64,000 nucleotides of DNA. Origin: Robertmurraya kyonggiensis. Its GTDB lineage: Bacteria; Bacillota; Bacilli; Bacillales; Cytobacillaceae. A program made the translations under genes and the position numbers. The notes beneath the pieces were generated by a model, which worked only from the letters and a program-made list of their open reading frames with translations, did not search any database and was not told the origin of the DNA. Below are positions 1-9,443 of the stretch, piece after piece (position 1 is the first letter of the stretch; each line of letters starts with the position of its first letter). Where the stretch lies: positions 124,001 through 188,000 of the forward strand of contig NZ_SWBM01000005.1 of assembly GCF_005116465.1 (NCBI RefSeq). Reading direction: 5' to 3'.

Positions 1-2
1 CT

Positions 3-101
3 GAAAAAATCATGAAAAGAATCGGCTGTCCAGTCATCAATGTGTCGAACAAAGCAATCGAAGAAACTGCTGATTCCATCTTAAAAATACTGAAAAGATA
101 A
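3..101 (+). CDS. ppsR: PEP synthase/PPDK regulatory protein, C-terminal end (partial)
   Basis: Only the last 32 codons are in the window, ending in TAA at 99-101. The tail contains the stretch [16 protein letters not shown], which resembles the C-terminus of the DUF299 bifunctional kinase/pyrophosphorylase (YqfL type). That family phosphorylates and dephosphorylates the active-site region of pyruvate phosphate dikinase. The identification is supported by the next gene, 20 bp downstream, which is ppdK itself, so regulator and target form one operon. The N-terminal part is outside the window and cannot be checked. Confidence 0.8.
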   Translation, partial: EKIMKRIGCPVINVSNKAIEETADSILKILKR

Positions 102-121
102 CATGGGGAGGAACTTTTACA

Positions 122-2791
122 ATGAAAAAATTCGTCTATATGTTCAATGAAGGAAACAGCAGTATGAAGGAATTACTAGGGGGAAAAGGAGCCAATCTTG
201 CCGAAATGACCTCGATTGGGCTACCTGTTCCTTTCGGTTTTACGATATCTACAGAAAGTTGTAATGCTTACTATGATGCGGGGAAAAAGATTTCTCCGGA
301 CGTACAGGAGCAAATTTTACAAGCGTTGGCCCGACTTGAACAAACAACTGAGAAACGACTAGGCGATCCATCCAATCCATTGCTTGTTTCTGTTCGTTCA
401 GGTGCTGTTTTTTCGATGCCAGGAATGATGGATACGATTTTGAATTTAGGAATGAACGATGAAACAGTTGAGGGAATGGCCAAGCTAACAAACAATCCGC
501 GCTTTGCCTATGATTCGTATCGCCGCTTTATCCAAATGTTTTCCGATGTTGTCCTTGATGTGGATGTCTTTTTCTTTGAACAGCTTTTAGAAGAATATCG
601 AGAAAAGCATGGATACACATCTGACCCAGAGTTATCAGCAGAAGATTGGCAAGAGGTGATTGCTGGTTATAAAAAAATCGTCAAAGACCGGACACGAAAA
701 GAATTTCCTCAGGAACCAAAAGAACAGTTATTTCTTGCGATTAATAGTGTGTTTGATTCTTGGAACAATCAGCGGGCGATTGTGTACCGTCGTTTAAATA
801 AGATTCCGGACCACTTAGGTACTGCAGTTAACATTCAGAGTATGGTCTTCGGAAATACAGGAAACGAGTCAGGAACTGGCGTTGCTTTTACACGAAATCC
901 TTCAACTGGTGAAAATGTTCTGTACGGAGAATACTTAATTAATGCCCAAGGGGAGGACGTGGTCGCTGGCATTCGTACGCCACAACCAATTGCGACCCTT
1001 GAAAATGAAATGCCAGAGGTGTTTCAACAATTCGCGGAAACGTGCCATCTGCTAGAGCAGCATTATCACGATATGCAGGACATTGAATTTACAGTAGAAC
1101 GAGGAAAGCTGTTCATTTTGCAAACAAGGACGGGAAAAAGGACGGCACAAGCTGCGATTCGAATTGCAGTTGAAATGGTGGAGGAAGGGATTATAGATAA
1201 AAAGACGGCGCTTCTTCGAGTTGATCCTGATCAACTAAATCAGCTTCTTCATCGACGAATTGATGAGTCTTATCCACGTAATCAGTTAGCCAAAGGATTG
1301 CCAGCTTCACCAGGTGCTGCGACCGGAGCTGTCGTATTTGATGCAGATGAAGCGGAACAACTAGGGAATGATGGAAAAAGAGTCATCCTTGTTCGACCTG
1401 AAACGACGCCAGATGATATCCATGGCATTATCGCGGCGCAAGCAGTTGTAACAAGCCGTGGAGGAATGACGAGTCATGCTGCTGTTGTTGCCAGGGGAAT
1501 GGGAAAAGCTTGTATTTGCGGTTGTGAAGCATTGAAAATTGATTTAAGGGAAAAGCAATTTCGAATCGGCGATACTGTTGTGAATCACGGTGATATGATT
1601 ACGATTGACGGAGCAACCGGTGAAATCATGCTTGGTGAGATTCCAATGATTGAACCACAGCTTTCAGAGGAGTTTCAATTGCTTTTAGCATGGGCGGATG
1701 AAGCTAGGAAATTAGGAGTTCGTGCCAATGCGGATAATCCAGAGGATGCGAAAAAGGCCTTTGAATTTGGCGCAGGCGGAATTGGATTATGCCGAACGGA
1801 GCATATGTTTATGGATGCCAAGCGCGTTCCGATTGTGCAAAAAATGATTTTAGCGTCTAACCTGGAAGAACGTGAGTCGGCGCTAGCTGAATTATTACCC
1901 ATGCAGCAGGGAGACTTTGAAGGGATATTTGAAGCAATGCAAGGATTTCCTGTAACGATTCGCTTGTTAGATCCACCGTTACATGAATTTTTACCAGATA
2001 AAGAGGAGTTGTTAGTTGAGGTAACGAAGCTACAGATTCTTGATCCGAGTTCTACTGAATTGATGGAAAAAGAACAATTGTTGAAAAAGGTTCGTCAGTT
2101 GGATGAGTTCAATCCAATGCTGGGCCACCGTGGCTGTCGTCTCGGGATGATTTATCCTGAAATCTACGAAATGCAGGCAGAAGCAATATTTTATGCGATT
2201 GCAAATTTAGCTGATAGAGGACTTGAAGTGAAGCCTGAGATTATGATTCCGCTTGTGGGTCATGTTAATGAGTTGAAAGAGATGCGTCAGCTGGTGATTG
2301 ATGCCGCTCTTCAGGTACAAGAAGAGACAGGGAAGGAGTTTGATTATTTAATCGGTACGATGATTGAAATTCCACGTGCAGCATTAACTGCTGATCAAAT
2401 TGCTGAGGAAGCCGATTTCTTCTCTTTCGGAACCAATGATTTAACACAAACGACGTTTGGCTATAGTCGTGATGATGCGGAAGGGAAGTTCTTGCAGGCG
2501 TATATAGAAAACAAAGTGTTGCCGGAAAACCCGTTTGCTGTGCTCGACCAAGATGGCGTTGGAAAGCTGGTTGAAACGGGCGTGAAGCTTGGAAGGGCAA
2601 CAAAGCCATATCTTAAGACAGGAATTTGTGGCGAGCATGGCGGAGAAAAGAGTTCGATTGAATTTTGCTATGTCACAGGTCTTGATTATGTGAGCTGCTC
2701 ACCTTATCGTGTGCCACTCGCTAGACTCGCAGCCGCACAAGCTACCATTCGTCATGAAACAGCTGAAATATCATTACAGACACAAAGATAA
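122..2791 (+). CDS. ppdK: Pyruvate, phosphate dikinase
   Basis: 889 residues, full length for the family. The enzyme interconverts pyruvate, ATP and Pi with PEP, AMP and PPi in the cytoplasm. The N-terminal nucleotide-binding domain starts with GGKGANLAEM. The central phosphohistidine domain carries GGMTSHAAVVARG, with the catalytic His near residue 452. The C-terminal TIM-barrel carries the PEP-site motif TGICGEHGG near residue 836. The start ATG is preceded by GGGGAGG. It sits just behind the regulator gene ppsR and is closed by a strong terminator, so the pair looks like a self-contained operon controlling PEP/pyruvate flux. Confidence 0.97.
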   Translation: MKKFVYMFNEGNSSMKELLGGKGANLAEMTSIGLPVPFGFTISTESCNAYYDAGKKISPDVQEQILQALARLEQTTEKRLGDPSNPLLVSVRSGAVFSMPGMMDTILNLGMNDETVEGMAKLTNNPRFAYDSYRRFIQMFSDVVLDVDVFFFEQLLEEYREKHGYTSDPELSAEDWQEVIAGYKKIVKDRTRKEFPQEPKEQLFLAINSVFDSWNNQRAIVYRRLNKIPDHLGTAVNIQSMVFGNTGNESGTGVAFTRNPSTGENVLYGEYLINAQGEDVVAGIRTPQPIATLENEMPEVFQQFAETCHLLEQHYHDMQDIEFTVERGKLFILQTRTGKRTAQAAIRIAVEMVEEGIIDKKTALLRVDPDQLNQLLHRRIDESYPRNQLAKGLPASPGAATGAVVFDADEAEQLGNDGKRVILVRPETTPDDIHGIIAAQAVVTSRGGMTSHAAVVARGMGKACICGCEALKIDLREKQFRIGDTVVNHGDMITIDGATGEIMLGEIPMIEPQLSEEFQLLLAWADEARKLGVRANADNPEDAKKAFEFGAGGIGLCRTEHMFMDAKRVPIVQKMILASNLEERESALAELLPMQQGDFEGIFEAMQGFPVTIRLLDPPLHEFLPDKEELLVEVTKLQILDPSSTELMEKEQLLKKVRQLDEFNPMLGHRGCRLGMIYPEIYEMQAEAIFYAIANLADRGLEVKPEIMIPLVGHVNELKEMRQLVIDAALQVQEETGKEFDYLIGTMIEIPRAALTADQIAEEADFFSFGTNDLTQTTFGYSRDDAEGKFLQAYIENKVLPENPFAVLDQDGVGKLVETGVKLGRATKPYLKTGICGEHGGEKSSIEFCYVTGLDYVSCSPYRVPLARLAAAQATIRHETAEISLQTQR

Positions 2792-2796
2792 GAGGA

Positions 2797-2836
2797 AGAG
2801 GAGAAAAACGTAGGGGCGTTTTTCTCCTCTTTTGTG
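2797..2836 (+). terminator. Rho-independent terminator of ppdK
   Basis: A perfect 14-bp stem (AGAGGAGAAAAACG at 2797-2810 with its complement at 2817-2830) and a 6-nt loop, followed by a T-rich tail, 5 nt after the ppdK stop codon. Confidence 0.9.
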
Positions 2837-2960
2837 TTTATCCTGAAATAGGTATTTGAAAGTGACCTGTTTTGGAAAATACGCAATTAACCACTAATTA
2901 TACGCATTTCCCATTGGATTCCGTGCAATCCAAGCCCAATCCCGTGCAATCAATAAAATA

Positions 2961-3009
2961 TAGTTTTTGTACAAACTATATTTACACAAACTAAAATAGG
3001 GGTTATAAT
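2961..3009 (+). promoter_or_regulatory. Promoter and probable MarR-type operator
   Basis: A sigma-A-like promoter is visible: TTTACA at 2981-2986, a 17-nt spacer and TATAAT at 3004-3009. Immediately upstream lies the imperfect palindrome TAGTTTTTGTACAAACTA (2961-2978), and a half-site ACAAACTA recurs inside the spacer (2986-2993). Location and symmetry suggest autoregulation by the MarR protein encoded next. Binding is inferred. Confidence 0.65.
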
Positions 3010-3040
3010 AAGCATATTGTTCAAGTGGAGGGAATCACCT

Positions 3041-3478
3041 ATGTCGATGGATAAATTTATTGGCTCTGCATCAGTTCGTCTTAGTAAAAAAATGACGCGC
3101 ATTATCAATCATTATTTGAAGCCATATCATATAACAACTGAGCAATGGGCTGTCTTACGGACATTACATGAATCCAGTCAAATCCCCCAAAAGGAATTGT
3201 CTATTAAAACAGATAAGGATCAGGCGACTCTTACGAAAATTTTAGATCTAATTGAAAAGCGAGAGTTAGTAAGAAGAATTCCTAATCCGACGGATCGTCG
3301 CTCCTTTTTAATTGAAATTACCGAAAAGGGAACAGCTTTAGTTGAAGAACTGACCCATTTTATCGAGGAAATCTTCACAAAAATCGTTAACGGAATTGAG
3401 CAGGAAAAGCTAGCGATTTTTCAGGAAGTATTACATTCACTAGAAACTAATATTGAACATTTACTAGAAGAAGAATAA
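3041..3478 (+). CDS. MarR family transcriptional regulator
   Basis: 145 residues from the ATG at 3041, which is preceded by GGAGGG 8 nt upstream; a TTG at 3017 lies before this ribosome site and is not favoured. The winged-helix core is typical of MarR: a helix with TEQWAVLRTL, the recognition segment QATLTKILDLIEKRELVRR and the wing DRRSFLIEITEKG. The gene is 16 bp upstream of an MFS pump and shares its promoter, the arrangement seen in the B. subtilis ywoH-ywoG pair. It is probably a ligand-responsive repressor of the pump; the ligand is not predictable. Confidence 0.9.
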   Translation: MSMDKFIGSASVRLSKKMTRIINHYLKPYHITTEQWAVLRTLHESSQIPQKELSIKTDKDQATLTKILDLIEKRELVRRIPNPTDRRSFLIEITEKGTALVEELTHFIEEIFTKIVNGIEQEKLAIFQEVLHSLETNIEHLLEEE

Positions 3479-3494
3479 GAAAGAAGGCGCATCT

Positions 3495-4679
3495 ATGAAA
3501 GAAACATCGAGATTATGGACAGGACGTTACGTGGCCATTGTGGTAATGGCTTTTTTATTTTTCATTAGTTTGCAAATGTTAACGGCAGGATTTCCGGCTT
3601 ATATTACTGATGTAAAGGATAATCCAACACAAGGGGGATTAATGACGACGGTCTTTATGCTGGCAGCCATTATTACTCGTCCCCTCATCGGTTATTTGAT
3701 GAATAAGGTCAACATGATGATTTTAAACATTATAGGTTTGAGCTTTGTTGCCATTACGATTGGCTTGAGCTTTAATCAGGAATCGGTAGGGGCACTATTG
3801 ATTTTGCGAGCCTTTCATGGGGTAGGATTCGGGATATTAACCACTGTTCTCGCGACAATGGCAACGAACATCATTCCAACCAATCGCCTTGGCGAAGGGA
3901 TTGGCTATTATGGCATGGCTACAAGCGTGGGCACAAGTATCGCACCAATGTTAGCACTTTCCATTCTTCAGTACTTTTCCTATAATTTTATGATCATTTT
4001 GACGTGCTTTTTGACGCTAGCTACCATCCTAATTTCCTTTTTTGTAAAACCTTCAAAGGCATCGCAGTCTGAAAAAAAGAAAATTTCCTTCAAAGCGTAT
4101 GCTTTTGATAAAAATGCATTATTGCCTTCAATCATGACGATCTTTTTTACGATCTCATTGGGCGGTGTCATTAGCTTTATGGGGGAATTGGGAAAAGAGG
4201 TCGGCCTAGGAAATTCAGTTCCCTTTTTCTTTCTAGTCATTTCAATTATGATGGTCCTTGTACGTCCACTATCTGGTCGTTTGTTTGATAGTTATGGTCA
4301 TAAAGTAATTATTTATCCTGGTGTCTTCAGCGGAATCGTTGGTTTATTTTTATTATCGATTGCGGAACATACATGGACATTGCTTCTAGCGGGATTGTTT
4401 TATGGAATTGCCTATGGGGTGGTTACACCGACACTTCAAGCTATTGCTGTAAGAGCAGTGGCAAAAGAGAAGCAAGGGACAGCTAATGCGATGTATTTCT
4501 CCGGAATGGACCTTGGTATGGCCATCGGCTCAACTGGACTTGGCTTTATCGCGACTTATAAGGGGTATCACTTCATTTATGGATTTTCGATTGTGTTCTT
4601 AATCGTATTAATTGCTGCTTACACTCTAGTCCTTATAAAAAGAAAAAAGGAAGCAGAAACATTAGCAAGTGCTTCTTAA
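3495..4679 (+). CDS. Major facilitator superfamily transporter (YwoG-like)
   Basis: 394 residues with about twelve hydrophobic segments. The loop between segments 2 and 3 has RPLIGYLMNK, and a second copy (RPLSGRLFDSYGHK) marks the start of the second half, as expected for the MFS duplication. The start ATG follows AGAAGG. It is the second gene of a MarR-MFS operon, so its expression probably responds to a toxic or signalling compound bound by the regulator. The substrate is unknown; drug or metabolite efflux is the usual role of such pairs. A terminator follows immediately. Confidence 0.88.
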   Translation: MKETSRLWTGRYVAIVVMAFLFFISLQMLTAGFPAYITDVKDNPTQGGLMTTVFMLAAIITRPLIGYLMNKVNMMILNIIGLSFVAITIGLSFNQESVGALLILRAFHGVGFGILTTVLATMATNIIPTNRLGEGIGYYGMATSVGTSIAPMLALSILQYFSYNFMIILTCFLTLATILISFFVKPSKASQSEKKKISFKAYAFDKNALLPSIMTIFFTISLGGVISFMGELGKEVGLGNSVPFFFLVISIMMVLVRPLSGRLFDSYGHKVIIYPGVFSGIVGLFLLSIAEHTWTLLLAGLFYGIAYGVVTPTLQAIAVRAVAKEKQGTANAMYFSGMDLGMAIGSTGLGFIATYKGYHFIYGFSIVFLIVLIAAYTLVLIKRKKEAETLASAS

Positions 4680-4690
4680 CTAAAGTAAAA

Positions 4691-4717
4691 GACCCTCCAT
4701 TCAGAGGGCCTTTGTTT
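4691..4717 (+). terminator. Terminator between convergent MFS and DUF4097 genes
   Basis: GACCCTC (4691-4697) pairs, with one G-T, to GAGGGCC (4704-4710), followed by TTTG. It lies 11 nt after the MFS stop and abuts the end of the convergent gene, so it may serve both. Confidence 0.7.
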
Positions 4718-4718
4718 G

Positions 4719-5573
4719 TTAGTGGATTTCTACATTTCCACTAGATACATCTATTTCAATTTCATGCTGACCAGAACCATGGGTACCTTTGATCTCATGT
4801 TTGTCTTGCTTTTCTATTTTTAATGGGAGACTAGTTGAAATATTTCCTGAGCCCGTTTCTCCTTCCAAAGCAAAATCAGCTTTATCCGGTAAATCTAGTG
4901 AAACATTCCCTGAGCTTACATCGATGCTAATGGAATCCCTTAACTCAGCAAACTGTGCGTCAAATCTTCCGGACGATATATCGGCCTCTAACTCACCAGC
5001 AAAATCGGAAATTTTTACATTGCCAGAACTAACATCGACACTGGCCGTTTTTGAATCAAGTGAATGGATTTCGACATTCCCTGAAGAGCCATTAAAAGCA
5101 AATTCATTCACGACTAAATCATTCAATTCGACATTCCCCGAACTCATATCTAAAATGAGATGGTTTACCTTATAAGGCTGTTTAGAAGATTCCCCTGACA
5201 CATCCAAATTACCCGAGCCGATATCAATCACCATGTCTTCTTTATAGTCTTCTGGTACATATACGGTAAGCTTGGAATGATTGAAGAATTGGAACCAAGA
5301 GAACCACTTTTGCTTGTATTCAACTGTAATCGTATCGCCTTTTTGCTTAACAGTTACCTTTCCTTTTCCAGTTAGTTGAGCTTCTAAATCATCCCGATTT
5401 TCCGGAATAATCGTGACACTTGCTGATGCAATGTTAAACTCAATGTTGTCAATTTTATCAGTAATATCTGCTTGTGTTTGATCTTTATTTGCAAACCAGG
5501 TAAGGCTTCCTACGCTAGTAAAAAGAATATATCCCCCAGCAATGATTAAAAATATCAGTAAAATTCGTTTCAT
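4719..5573 (-). CDS. DUF4097 beta-strand-repeat protein, membrane anchored (LiaG-like)
   Basis: 284 residues from the ATG at 5573, with GGAGG 10 nt upstream; a TTG seven codons earlier precedes this ribosome site and is unlikely. One N-terminal hydrophobic segment (about residues 3-20) anchors the protein. The rest is built of repeating strands with the motif SSGNVE/SSGNLD, seen at least six times, typical of a DUF4097/DUF4098 right-handed beta-helix. The protein ends in SSGNVEIH, so the last repeat closes the chain. LiaG-like proteins of this fold belong to envelope-stress loci, but no lia partners are adjacent, so the role is open. It is transcribed alone, convergent with the MFS gene. Confidence 0.8.
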   Translation of the reverse strand: MKRILLIFLIIAGGYILFTSVGSLTWFANKDQTQADITDKIDNIEFNIASASVTIIPENRDDLEAQLTGKGKVTVKQKGDTITVEYKQKWFSWFQFFNHSKLTVYVPEDYKEDMVIDIGSGNLDVSGESSKQPYKVNHLILDMSSGNVELNDLVVNEFAFNGSSGNVEIHSLDSKTASVDVSSGNVKISDFAGELEADISSGRFDAQFAELRDSISIDVSSGNVSLDLPDKADFALEGETGSGNISTSLPLKIEKQDKHEIKGTHGSGQHEIEIDVSSGNVEIH

Positions 5574-5719
5574 TGTCAAAAATTCCTCCGTCAATTCATT
5601 TATAATCCCATCATAATAGAAAGTGTAATAATAATCATTGATCCTAAGCTTTATTTTGCACTACGGCTGAAGTCTTAGTTAGTAATCCTCCGAAAAGTTT
5701 TGAGATTTGTCACTTTACA

Positions 5720-5734
5720 TACCCTATGAGGGTA
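5720..5734 (+). promoter_or_regulatory. CsoR operator upstream of csoR
   Basis: TACCCTATGAGGGTA is the G/C-flanked pseudo-palindrome typical of CsoR operators on copper genes. It lies 33 bp before the csoR start. A closely matching copy stands before copA. Confidence 0.85.
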
Positions 5735-5766
5735 TAGTAATATTTAGATCAAAGGAGGTTATGCGA

Positions 5767-6084
5767 ATGGAGATGAAGGAAAACTGTGGTCATGAGCATA
5801 ATCATCGAAAGAGCCACCATTCAGAGGAAACGAAGAAAAGCTTAGTGACTCGATTAAATCGAATCGAGGGGCAAATTCGTGGAATTAAAGGTTTAATCGA
5901 AAAAGATACCTACTGTGATGATGTCATCACGCAAATTTCAGCAACAACAGCAGCTTTAAATGGTGTGGCAAAAATTTTACTAGAGGCCCACATGAAAAGC
6001 TGTATTGTCGATAGAGTTCAAGAAGGCGATCATGAAGCGATTGATGAGTTGCTTGTAACGATTCAAAAGCTAATAAAAAAATAG
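5767..6084 (+). CDS. csoR: Copper-sensing repressor CsoR
   Basis: 105 residues from the ATG at 5767, which is 8 nt after AGGAGG; the ATG at 5761 would be only 2 nt from it. The all-helical DUF156 core contains the Cu(I) ligand set: Cys50 (in TYCDD), His75 and Cys79 (in EAHMKSC), matching the Cys-His-Cys pattern of copper sensors rather than nickel or formaldehyde sensors. A His-rich N-terminus (GHEHNHRKSHH) may add metal binding. Apo-CsoR represses, and Cu(I) releases it. Its operator lies in its own promoter, so it is autoregulated, and copZ follows 18 bp later. Confidence 0.95.
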   Translation: MEMKENCGHEHNHRKSHHSEETKKSLVTRLNRIEGQIRGIKGLIEKDTYCDDVITQISATTAALNGVAKILLEAHMKSCIVDRVQEGDHEAIDELLVTIQKLIKK

Positions 6085-6102
6085 GGAAAGAGGGTATACA
6101 GA

Positions 6103-6309
6103 ATGGAAAATGTGATTTTAAATGTAAAAGGGATGTCATGTGGTCATTGTGTAAAAGCAGTTGAAGGTAGCGTTGGTGAACTTAAAGGCGTGAACAGTGT
6201 CAAAGTAAACCTTGAAGAGGGTACTGTAGCGATCGATTTTAATAACGCTGAGGTTACTCTTGACCAAATTAAAGAAACGATTGACGATCAAGGCTACGAT
6301 GTAGCATAA
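6103..6309 (+). CDS. copZ: Copper chaperone CopZ
   Basis: 68 residues forming one heavy-metal-associated domain. The Cu(I) site is GMSCGHC near residues 11-15. It carries Cu(I) in the cytosol and passes it to CopA. The start ATG follows AAAGAGGG. It is co-transcribed with csoR (18-bp gap) and followed by a terminator hairpin, so copA is separated and has its own operator. In B. subtilis copZ and copA form one unit apart from csoR, so the grouping here is different. Confidence 0.95.
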   Translation: MENVILNVKGMSCGHCVKAVEGSVGELKGVNSVKVNLEEGTVAIDFNNAEVTLDQIKETIDDQGYDVA

Positions 6310-6317
6310 CAAAATAT

Positions 6318-6358
6318 AAAAGAACGTGCTACCATTCAAATAGCGCGTTCTTTTATCC
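6318..6358 (+). terminator. Terminator between copZ and copA
   Basis: A 14-bp stem with one G-T pair: 6318-6331 (AAAAGAACGTGCTA) with 6341-6354 (TAGCGCGTTCTTTT), ending in a T-rich stretch. It separates csoR-copZ from copA. Confidence 0.85.
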
Positions 6359-6366
6359 TTTTAATA

Positions 6367-6381
6367 TACCCTAACGGGGTA
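6367..6381 (+). promoter_or_regulatory. CsoR operator upstream of copA
   Basis: TACCCTAACGGGGTA, a second CsoR-type pseudo-palindrome, ends 14 nt before the copA start codon and overlaps a TAATAT (6362-6367) that could be the -10 element. Binding here would occlude the promoter start region directly. Confidence 0.83.
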
Positions 6382-6395
6382 TGGAGGCGAACGAA

Positions 6396-8795
6396 ATGAA
6401 AGAAACAAATATGCAAATAACAGGGATGACCTGTGCGGCTTGTGCGACTCGTATTGAAAAAGGGTTAAGAAAACTAGAGGGAATTGAAGAAGCGAATGTC
6501 AATTTAGCTTTGGAACGATCCTCTGTGAAATACGATCCTCAGGTAATCAATGTAGAAGCTATTCAAAAAAAGGTTCGAGACCTTGGCTATGATGTTGTAA
6601 CAGAAAAGGCCGAATTCGATATTACCGGGATGACTTGCGCAGCTTGCTCTGCCAGGATTGAAAAAGGTCTTAATAAGTTAGAAAGCGTAACAATCGCCAA
6701 TGTTAACCTCGCGTTAGAGAAGGCTACGGTCGAGTACAATCCAACTGAGCTTTCAACAACCGATATTATAAAAAAAGTGCAGGCACTCGGATACGGAGCT
6801 CGCATGAAGGACGAAGGTAAAGAGTCGGTCGACCATCGGGAAAAAGAGATCAAAAAGCAGACCGTGAAATTTATTTTTTCGGTTCTACTATCCTTGCCTC
6901 TATTATGGGCGATGGTGGGTCATTTTGAATTCACATCCTTTATTTATGTGCCAGACCTATTTATGAATCCATGGTTCCAACTAACGCTAGCGACTCCAGT
7001 GCAATTTATCATTGGGGGCCAATTTTATATTTCTGCTTTTAAAGCTTTGAAAAATAAGAGTGCTAATATGGATGTTCTCGTCGCATTAGGAACGTCTGCT
7101 GCGTATTTTTATAGTTTGTATTTATCTTTTGATTCAATTGGTATACACACTGGGCATACAGTGGAGCTCTATTATGAAACGAGTGCCATTCTTATTACGC
7201 TCATTATTTTAGGAAAGCTGTTCGAAGCCAAGGCCAAAGGCCGTTCTTCTGAAGCGATTAAAAAGTTGATGGGCTTGCAGGCAAAGACGGCGATTGTAGA
7301 GCGTGAGGGAGTCGAGGTTGAAATTCCATTAGAAGAAGTCGTAAGCGGAGATATTTTTCACGTGAAGCCTGGTGAAAAAATACCGGTCGACGGTATGATT
7401 ACGGAAGGTTTTTCGGCAATCGATGAATCGATGTTAACTGGGGAAAGTGTCCCCGTTGATAAAAAGGTTGGCGATGAAGTAATTGGAGCGACGATTAATA
7501 AAAATGGATTCCTGAAGGTGAAGGCGACCAAGGTTGGAAAAGATACTGCTCTTGCACAAATTATTAAGGTCGTGGAAGAAGCACAAGGATCTAAAGCGCC
7601 GATTCAACGGTTAGCCGATAAGATTTCAGGAATTTTTGTACCGATAGTAGTAGGACTTGCGGTCCTAACTTTCCTAATATGGTTCATTTTTGTCACACCA
7701 GGAGATTTTGCGGAAAGCTTGGAAAAACTGATTGCGGTTCTTGTCATTGCTTGTCCGTGTGCGCTTGGGCTTGCGACGCCTACATCGATTATGGCAGGGT
7801 CTGGACGTGCTGCTGAATATGGCATTCTTTTTAAAGGCGGAGAGCATTTAGAAATGACGCACAGGATCCAAGCAGTTGTCTTGGATAAAACAGGTACTGT
7901 GACGAATGGAACACCTGTGTTAACCGATGTTTTTACAGAGATGAATGAGGCGGAATTTTTAGCATTGGTAGGAAGTGCCGAAAGAAAATCAGAACATCCT
8001 CTAGCGGTGGCTCTTGTTGAAGGAATTAAGGGTCGAGGAATTGAATTAAAAGATGTGTCTGATTTTGAGGCAATACCAGGGTACGGTATTCGGGCCATTG
8101 TAGATGGACAGGAGCTCTATGTGGGAACACGAAAATTGATGGGGCTCAAAGAAATTGATTTCGGTCGAGCAGAAGAGCAAATGAACACCCTAGAAAAAGA
8201 AGGAAAGACGGCGATGCTCGTTGCGGTGGACGGTCAGTTTGCAGGTCTTGTTGCGGTGGCTGATACGATTAAAGATACATCTGTGGCAGCGATCACTCGC
8301 CTTAAAGAAATGGGCTTAGACGTATACATGATTACAGGGGACAATGAGGAAACAGCAAAGGCAATTGCGAACAAGGTGGGAATTGACCATTATATCGCTG
8401 AGGTTCTTCCAGAAGGAAAAGCGAATGAAGTGAAGAAGCTTCAGCAGCAAGGGAAGAAAGTTGCCATGGTCGGTGATGGTATCAATGATGCACCAGCCCT
8501 TGCAGTGGCAGACATTGGTATGGCAATTGGAACTGGAACCGATGTGGCAATGGAGGCTGCTGATATTACCCTGATTCGAGGGGATTTGAATAGTATTGCC
8601 GATGCCATTTTTATGAGTCGAAAAACGATTCGCAATATCCAGCAGAACCTCTTTTGGGCTTTTGGCTACAATACTCTTGGTATTCCAATCGCTGCTCTTG
8701 GATTCCTTGCTCCGTGGTTAGCTGGAGCAGCGATGGCTTTTAGTTCGGTTTCGGTTGTCTTAAATGCATTAAGGTTGCAGAAAGTGAAGCTTTGA
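6396..8795 (+). CDS. copA: Copper-exporting P1B-type ATPase CopA
   Basis: 799 residues from the ATG at 6396 (GGAGG 8 nt upstream); an ATG at 6381 lies inside the operator and ahead of the ribosome site. Two N-terminal metal-binding domains carry CAAC (Cys13/Cys16 and Cys81/Cys84). The membrane core has the Cu(I) motif CPC (Cys453-Cys455 in [12 protein letters not shown]). The actuator loop is LTGES, the phosphorylation site is DKTGT (Asp497) and the hinge is [10 protein letters not shown]. It exports Cu(I) from the cytoplasm. It is transcribed from its own CsoR-controlled promoter. Confidence 0.97.
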   Translation: MKETNMQITGMTCAACATRIEKGLRKLEGIEEANVNLALERSSVKYDPQVINVEAIQKKVRDLGYDVVTEKAEFDITGMTCAACSARIEKGLNKLESVTIANVNLALEKATVEYNPTELSTTDIIKKVQALGYGARMKDEGKESVDHREKEIKKQTVKFIFSVLLSLPLLWAMVGHFEFTSFIYVPDLFMNPWFQLTLATPVQFIIGGQFYISAFKALKNKSANMDVLVALGTSAAYFYSLYLSFDSIGIHTGHTVELYYETSAILITLIILGKLFEAKAKGRSSEAIKKLMGLQAKTAIVEREGVEVEIPLEEVVSGDIFHVKPGEKIPVDGMITEGFSAIDESMLTGESVPVDKKVGDEVIGATINKNGFLKVKATKVGKDTALAQIIKVVEEAQGSKAPIQRLADKISGIFVPIVVGLAVLTFLIWFIFVTPGDFAESLEKLIAVLVIACPCALGLATPTSIMAGSGRAAEYGILFKGGEHLEMTHRIQAVVLDKTGTVTNGTPVLTDVFTEMNEAEFLALVGSAERKSEHPLAVALVEGIKGRGIELKDVSDFEAIPGYGIRAIVDGQELYVGTRKLMGLKEIDFGRAEEQMNTLEKEGKTAMLVAVDGQFAGLVAVADTIKDTSVAAITRLKEMGLDVYMITGDNEETAKAIANKVGIDHYIAEVLPEGKANEVKKLQQQGKKVAMVGDGINDAPALAVADIGMAIGTGTDVAMEAADITLIRGDLNSIADAIFMSRKTIRNIQQNLFWAFGYNTLGIPIAALGFLAPWLAGAAMAFSSVSVVLNALRLQKVKL

Positions 8796-8886
8796 GTTTT
8801 GTTAATTGGAAGAGTATCTGATTTCCGATAACGTGGAGAGAAGGATAAATAACAGGCTAATGAACAATATAAAAAGCACAAAAAAA

Positions 8887-8917
8887 GCTTGGGGTAGTTT
8901 GAACTGTACCCCAAGCG
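8887..8917 (-). terminator. Terminator of the DUF2798 gene
   Basis: GCTTGGGGTA (8887-8896) and TACCCCAAGC (8908-8917) form a 10-bp stem. Read on the minus strand it is followed by a run of seven T, so it ends the minus-strand gene; it may also stop copA transcription. Confidence 0.85.
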
Positions 8918-8945
8918 TTATATTAATAATAAATGCTAAGTTATT

Positions 8946-9443
8946 TCAAATCATCCTAGCTTGTCTAGACTGTCTTGCGTGAATTTTTTTCATTGCCAAT
9001 CTAGCTATTGGCTGAGCAATCAACAACTCAATCCAAAATGCTACACCAAAATTTCTGAACCAACTGTGAAAGAAGTTCTGAAAAGGTTCTAAGCTAATAT
9101 GTTTTGTGCCAACCCAAGTTCCAATAATAGTTAGAAGAATTGATAAGACGGTAACATTCATAAACGTATTCATTAAAACTCTGGCATTAAATCCATCTGT
9201 TTGTCCTACGAATTTTGGTATCACTTTACCAACTACTGGCCCTGCAACTAATCTTACTAACAAAACAACGATAATCCACATAAACGGAATAATCTTTAGC
9301 GTTTCTAAATAATTTTCTTTACTAAAGCCACGTTCTAATCCCATAATAATCGGGGCAATAGTGTTTACTGAAATAATTGAAATAATCAATAAAAATAATA
9401 TGCCTTCCTTCGCATTTTGAGGCAGTCTTTCTTCCTTATACAT
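8946..9443 (-). CDS. DUF2798 family membrane protein
   Basis: 165 residues with about four hydrophobic segments. Two similar halves are visible: N-PKNAKE..LLIISIISVNT and N-ARVLMNTFMNVTVLSILLT, each followed by a second membrane segment, as in two-domain DUF2798 proteins. No catalytic motif is apparent. The start ATG is preceded by GGAGGG. It is transcribed alone, with its own terminator. The function of the family is not known. Confidence 0.7.
   Translation of the reverse strand: MYKEERLPQNAKEGILFLLIISIISVNTIAPIIMGLERGFSKENYLETLKIIPFMWIIVVLLVRLVAGPVVGKVIPKFVGQTDGFNARVLMNTFMNVTVLSILLTIIGTWVGTKHISLEPFQNFFHSWFRNFGVAFWIELLIAQPIARLAMKKIHARQSRQARMI

Noticed and set aside
2921-2951. Two copies of CCGTGCAATC 21 bp apart upstream of the MarR gene
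   Set aside because: Noted as a short direct repeat, but only two copies of 10 bp without symmetry; too little to call a regulatory site or a CRISPR.
7604-8098. 164-codon frame on the minus strand
   Set aside because: Completely inside copA on the opposite strand, with no motif or ribosome site.
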